A program made the translations under genes and the position numbers. 7,085 nt of DNA. It comes from Lachnospiraceae bacterium. GTDB lineage: Bacteria; Bacillota; Clostridia; Lachnospirales; Lachnospiraceae. Positions within the stretch are counted from its first letter, which is position 1, and the number at the start of each line of letters is the position of its first letter. The notes under the pieces are model-generated. The model ran no database searches and was not told the origin of the DNA. It was given only the letters and a program-made list of their open reading frames with translations. Of the stretch, positions 5,138 to 7,085 are shown one piece after another. The stretch is taken from the NCBI GenBank assembly GCA_021202715.1, contig JAJQCL010000118.1:1-7085 (forward strand), read 5' to 3'.

Positions 5138-5159
5138 AACTGTTCCTTTCTATGGCGTG

Positions 5160-5191
5160 AAGAAAAGCCGGCGTACAGATGACGTCGGCTT
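5160..5191 (-). terminator. Terminator-like hairpin between rpmA and obg
   Basis: On the minus strand AAGCCGACG (5191-5183) pairs with CGCCGGCTT (5173-5165), 8 of 9 pairs, with a 9-nt loop, followed by TTCTT so that the run reads TTTTCTT from 5166 to 5160. It lies 15 nt past the rpmA stop and 22 nt before the obg ATG. With no evident promoter after it, partial termination with read-through into obg is likely. Confidence 0.65.
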
Positions 5192-5206
5192 CTTTCTGTC
5201 TGTTTC

Positions 5207-5473
5207 TTATTCGTTGGTGACCCGGGGATACACAGATACCTGCTTCTTGTCTCTGCCCTTCCTCTCGAAACGAACCACACCGTCCACCTTGGCGAACAGG
5301 GTGTCGTCGCCGCCGCGTCCCACATTCACACCGGGGTGAATCTTGGTGCCGCGCTGTCTGTAAAGGATATTCCCGGCCAGTACGAACTGTCCGTCCGCTC
5401 TCTTCGCTCCTAAACGTTTCGCCTCGGAATCTCTGCCGTTTTTGGTAGAGCCTACACCTTTTTTATGAGCCAT
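5207..5473 (-). CDS. rpmA: 50S ribosomal protein L27 (bL27), no N-terminal extension
   Basis: An 88-residue protein with the typical bL27 sequence: HKKGVGSTKNGRDS near the start, GNILYRQRGTKIHPG, then GGDDTLFAKVDGVVRFE. Its flexible N-terminus reaches towards the peptidyl-transferase centre. The chain begins MAHKKG, whereas most Firmicutes make a longer precursor (ending in a LQFF-type site) that the protease Prp removes. The ATG at 5473 is firm: GAGGAGGTG lies just upstream, and only 42 nt separate it from the rplU stop, leaving no room for a prp gene, which normally sits there. Cotranscribed with rplU. Confidence 0.98.
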   Translation of the reverse strand: MAHKKGVGSTKNGRDSEAKRLGAKRADGQFVLAGNILYRQRGTKIHPGVNVGRGGDDTLFAKVDGVVRFERKGRDKKQVSVYPRVTNE

Positions 5474-5515
5474 GAATTACACCTCCTCGCACTCAAATCA
5501 CTTTCGTTCCAGGAC

Positions 5516-5824
5516 TTATTTCTCGATCGCGTCGATCTTGCACTTCGTGTAGCACTGTCTGTGGCCGTTCTTCTTGTGATAGCCGGTCTTTCTCTTGTAC
5601 TTGTAGACGATGACCTTCTTGCCCTTGGTCTGCGCCAGTACCGTCGCTTTCACCTTCGCGCCTGCCACAGTGGGTTCGCCGACGACCATCTCACCGTCGT
5701 TCACGGCCAGAACCTGATCGAACTCATAAGCATCGCCCTCGGCCACGTCCAGCTTCTCTACGAAGATCACGTCGCCCTCAGCCACCTTATACTGCTTTCC
5801 ACCTGTTGCGATAATTGCGTACAT
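5516..5824 (-). CDS. rplU: 50S ribosomal protein L21 (bL21)
   Basis: A 102-residue protein matching bL21 over its whole length: MYAIIATGGKQYKVAEGD at the start, VIFVEKLDVAEGD, and the basic KYKRKTGYHKKNGHRQ region (about 75-90) that binds 23S rRNA and neighbours L20. AAGGAGG precedes the ATG by 7 nt. It is the first gene after a strong promoter and a structured 5' leader, consistent with autogenous control by the ribosomal protein. Confidence 0.98.
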   Translation of the reverse strand: MYAIIATGGKQYKVAEGDVIFVEKLDVAEGDAYEFDQVLAVNDGEMVVGEPTVAGAKVKATVLAQTKGKKVIVYKYKRKTGYHKKNGHRQCYTKCKIDAIEK

Positions 5825-5938
5825 TTGAGCACCTCCTTATTCCATACTCGCCAGCTGCGGCGCCCGCCATGCGGAACTTTGAAACCTCGCTGTGCGGCCC
5901 GGACGGCAAACCGCCCATGCGCGCTCCTCAAAACACAC
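5825..5938 (-). ncRNA. Candidate L21 ribosomal-protein leader (cis-regulatory 5' UTR)
   Basis: About 114 nt separate the predicted start from the rplU ATG, all GC-rich and structured. A clear hairpin is GGGCGG-TTTG-CCGTCC on the minus strand (5916-5901, one G-U pair). A second short stem, GCGG-GCG-CCGC, lies nearer the gene. Firmicutes rplU operons commonly carry an L21 leader at this place; the match here is positional and structural, not checked against the Rfam model. Confidence 0.6.
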
Positions 5939-5944
5939 TTGTTT

Positions 5945-5973
5945 ATACTACCATGCAGAAAATCAATCGTCAA
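5945..5973 (-). promoter_or_regulatory. Promoter of the rplU-rpmA(-obg) operon
   Basis: Minus-strand TTGACG (5973-5968), a 17-nt spacer and TAGTAT (5950-5945), with a start expected near 5938. This gives the ribosomal genes their own promoter, independent of the upstream hydrolase gene. Confidence 0.8.
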
Positions 5974-5994
5974 GCCCCTTGAGGCTATTTTTTT
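5973..5994 (+). terminator. Terminator-like hairpin on the strand opposite the operon
   Basis: Plus-strand AGCCCC-TT-GAGGCT (one G-U pair) is followed by A and seven T (5988-5994). No plus-strand gene ends here. It would stop antisense transcripts before they enter the hydrolase gene. It overlaps one base of the -35 of the rplU promoter. Confidence 0.35.
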
Positions 5995-6044
5995 CAATTG
6001 CAACCTCTGTATTCCCCGGATATGTCACCGGTCGTATTCATCCT

Positions 6045-6857
6045 TTAAATCGTATAGAGTTCCGGCCGACGGTCTTTGTATGCTGGCAGCTTTGCCCGAA
6101 CTTTCTCCACCCGATCCGTATCCACATAGGCCACAAGAAAGCACTCGCCCTCACCACCGCTGGCAATCGGAACACCCATGGGATCCACCGCGACAGACTC
6201 GCCAATGGATTTGCCGTCGCACTGGTCACAGGCCAGCATATAGACCGTATTTTCGATGGCTCGGGCCGTAATCAGTGCCCGGAAATGAAGACTCTTCAGT
6301 TTTCCTACAGCCCAGGCTGTGGGCATCAGAATAATATCGGCCCCTCTGGAGCGCTGATAACGGGCAACCTCCGGGAAACGCACTTCATAGCAGACAAAAA
6401 GCCCCAGTTTGCCGAACGGCGTATCGATCGGTTCAAACAAACGGTCCCCCGGTTTATATATATCGGATTCTTTGTATCCGAAAGCATCATACAAATGTGT
6501 CTTTCTATATACAGAAACGATCTCGCCATCCGCTCCGGTCACAACCACCGTATTGTACTGCCGAGGATCGTTCGGATCTTCAACCGTTTCATTCATGCCA
6601 AAGACAAGCCAGACATGATTCTCTTTGGCGAGTTTGCACATTTCCGTCACAAAGGGACCGTTTAAAGGCTGGCGGGTAGCAAGCTGTATTTCGGGAGCCG
6701 TTCCCGCAGGGAAATAACTCATAAAATACTCTGGAAAAATCACCACATCCGCATGATATCTTTCCCTCGCCTGAGGGACAGCTTGCTTTGCTTTTTCCAG
6801 ATTTGCTTCCGGGAAACCCTCCGAGGCCATCTGGGCGAGAACAAAAGTACCTTTCAT
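6045..6857 (-). CDS. Carbon-nitrogen hydrolase (nitrilase superfamily, amidase type)
   Basis: A 270-residue protein with the nitrilase catalytic residues in order: E43 (FPEYF), K119 (YRKTHLYD) and C156 (FVCYEVRFPE). E130 is a candidate for the family's second structural Glu. The length and the C-terminal RRPELY fit the omega-amidase/Nit branch, which hydrolyses small amides such as alpha-ketoglutaramate or deaminated glutathione; the substrate cannot be fixed from sequence. It is cytoplasmic, with no signal peptide. The ATG is preceded by AGAAGGTG at short spacing. It sits 63 nt after the ribonuclease gene and about 220 nt before rplU, which has its own promoter, so it is probably cotranscribed with the ribonuclease gene. 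It is an unusual insertion in a ribosome-biogenesis gene order. Confidence 0.93.
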   Translation of the reverse strand: MKGTFVLAQMASEGFPEANLEKAKQAVPQARERYHADVVIFPEYFMSYFPAGTAPEIQLATRQPLNGPFVTEMCKLAKENHVWLVFGMNETVEDPNDPRQYNTVVVTGADGEIVSVYRKTHLYDAFGYKESDIYKPGDRLFEPIDTPFGKLGLFVCYEVRFPEVARYQRSRGADIILMPTAWAVGKLKSLHFRALITARAIENTVYMLACDQCDGKSIGESVAVDPMGVPIASGGEGECFLVAYVDTDRVEKVRAKLPAYKDRRPELYTI

Positions 6858-6920
6858 TTTTCACCTTCTTATAATTTCTCTGCGTGGACACTCGATCCTT
6901 CCCGCATCACACGCAACATT

Positions 6921-7085
6921 TCATTGGTGTCTCATCTGCTCATATAAGGGTTTTCTGGTCTTCTTCCGCGTCAGCTCCGCCAGGTTCAGGGCGGTGACAT
7001 CGACCAAAATGGTCTTGACGGGATCACGCCGGATCACTTCGCGCAGCGTCTCATAGAGCTGCTGACGGTGTTCAGGGTCTTCCAT
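6921..7085 (-). CDS. rng: Ribonuclease E/G family protein, C-terminal end
   Basis: The last 54 residues of a frame that continues past the right edge; the Met codon at 7085 is probably internal. The run EDPEHRQQLYETLREVIRRD, then PVKTILVDVTALNLAELTRKK and TRKPLYEQ, matches the end of the RNase E/G catalytic region. There E. coli RNase G has NNEDHRRRVL, DRVKT and GLVEMTRKRTR. The enzyme cuts single-stranded RNA and matures rRNA. In Clostridia its gene often precedes rplU, which supports the call. Only the tail is visible, so catalytic residues cannot be checked. It ends shortly after this domain, with no long degradosome-scaffold tail. Confidence 0.75.
   Translation of the reverse strand: MEDPEHRQQLYETLREVIRRDPVKTILVDVTALNLAELTRKKTRKPLYEQMRHQ

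Noticed and set aside
4412..5182. 256-residue plus-strand open frame antisense to obg
   Set aside because: Shadow of the GC-rich, glycine-rich obg coding strand; no motif, and obg is certain.
5465..6271. 268-residue plus-strand open frame across rplU and its leader
   Set aside because: Antisense to rplU, its promoter and part of the hydrolase gene; composition is low-quality and no family is recognised.

Overview
The window reads as a chromosomal segment from a Gram-positive anaerobe of class Clostridia, probably close to Lachnospiraceae. The evidence is the Firmicutes-type SOS boxes (CGAAC-N4-GTTCG), a divergent lexA / yneA-like LysM pair, the gene order rplU-rpmA-obg-yhbY-nadD/yqeK-rsfS, strong AGGAGG ribosome binding sites and moderate GC content. 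All gene identities come from reading motifs; no database search was possible.

Left part (1-1672), DNA-damage block. The C-terminal end of a XerC/D-type tyrosine recombinase (2-298, +) is followed by a structured gap and then a convergent small membrane LysM protein (424-738, -), a likely SOS division inhibitor of the YneA type. It is divergent from lexA (1055-1672, +). The 316 bp between them holds six LexA-box-like sites, arranged as abutting pair / single / abutting pair plus one outlier, with a good promoter for each gene lying across the sites.

Middle gap (1673-2032), between the convergent ends of lexA and rsfS. It has no gene and is almost entirely inverted and direct repeats. Two copies of one small structured repeat lie in opposite orientation. 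Their stems differ by compensatory changes, and one copy carries a 123-nt insert with two further hairpins. A 33-nt direct repeat, a 20-bp perfect hairpin with a bidirectional-terminator core and an 11-bp hairpin fill the rest. This is the least explained part of the window.

Right part (2033-7085), all on the minus strand: a ribosome-biogenesis, GTPase and NAD block. In transcription order it holds the end of a ribonuclease E/G gene, a nitrilase-superfamily amidohydrolase, a promoter and candidate L21 leader, rplU, rpmA, an internal terminator-like hairpin, obg, yhbY, a fused nadD-yqeK and rsfS. The ribosomal proteins, Obg, YhbY and RsfS all act on ribosome assembly or silencing. NadD makes NAD precursor and the YqeK-type HD domain likely hydrolyses Ap4A. 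Notable points are an L27 without the usual Firmicutes N-terminal extension together with absence of the prp protease gene, the NadD-YqeK fusion, and substitutions in the Obg switch II motif and the YhbY GxxG loop.
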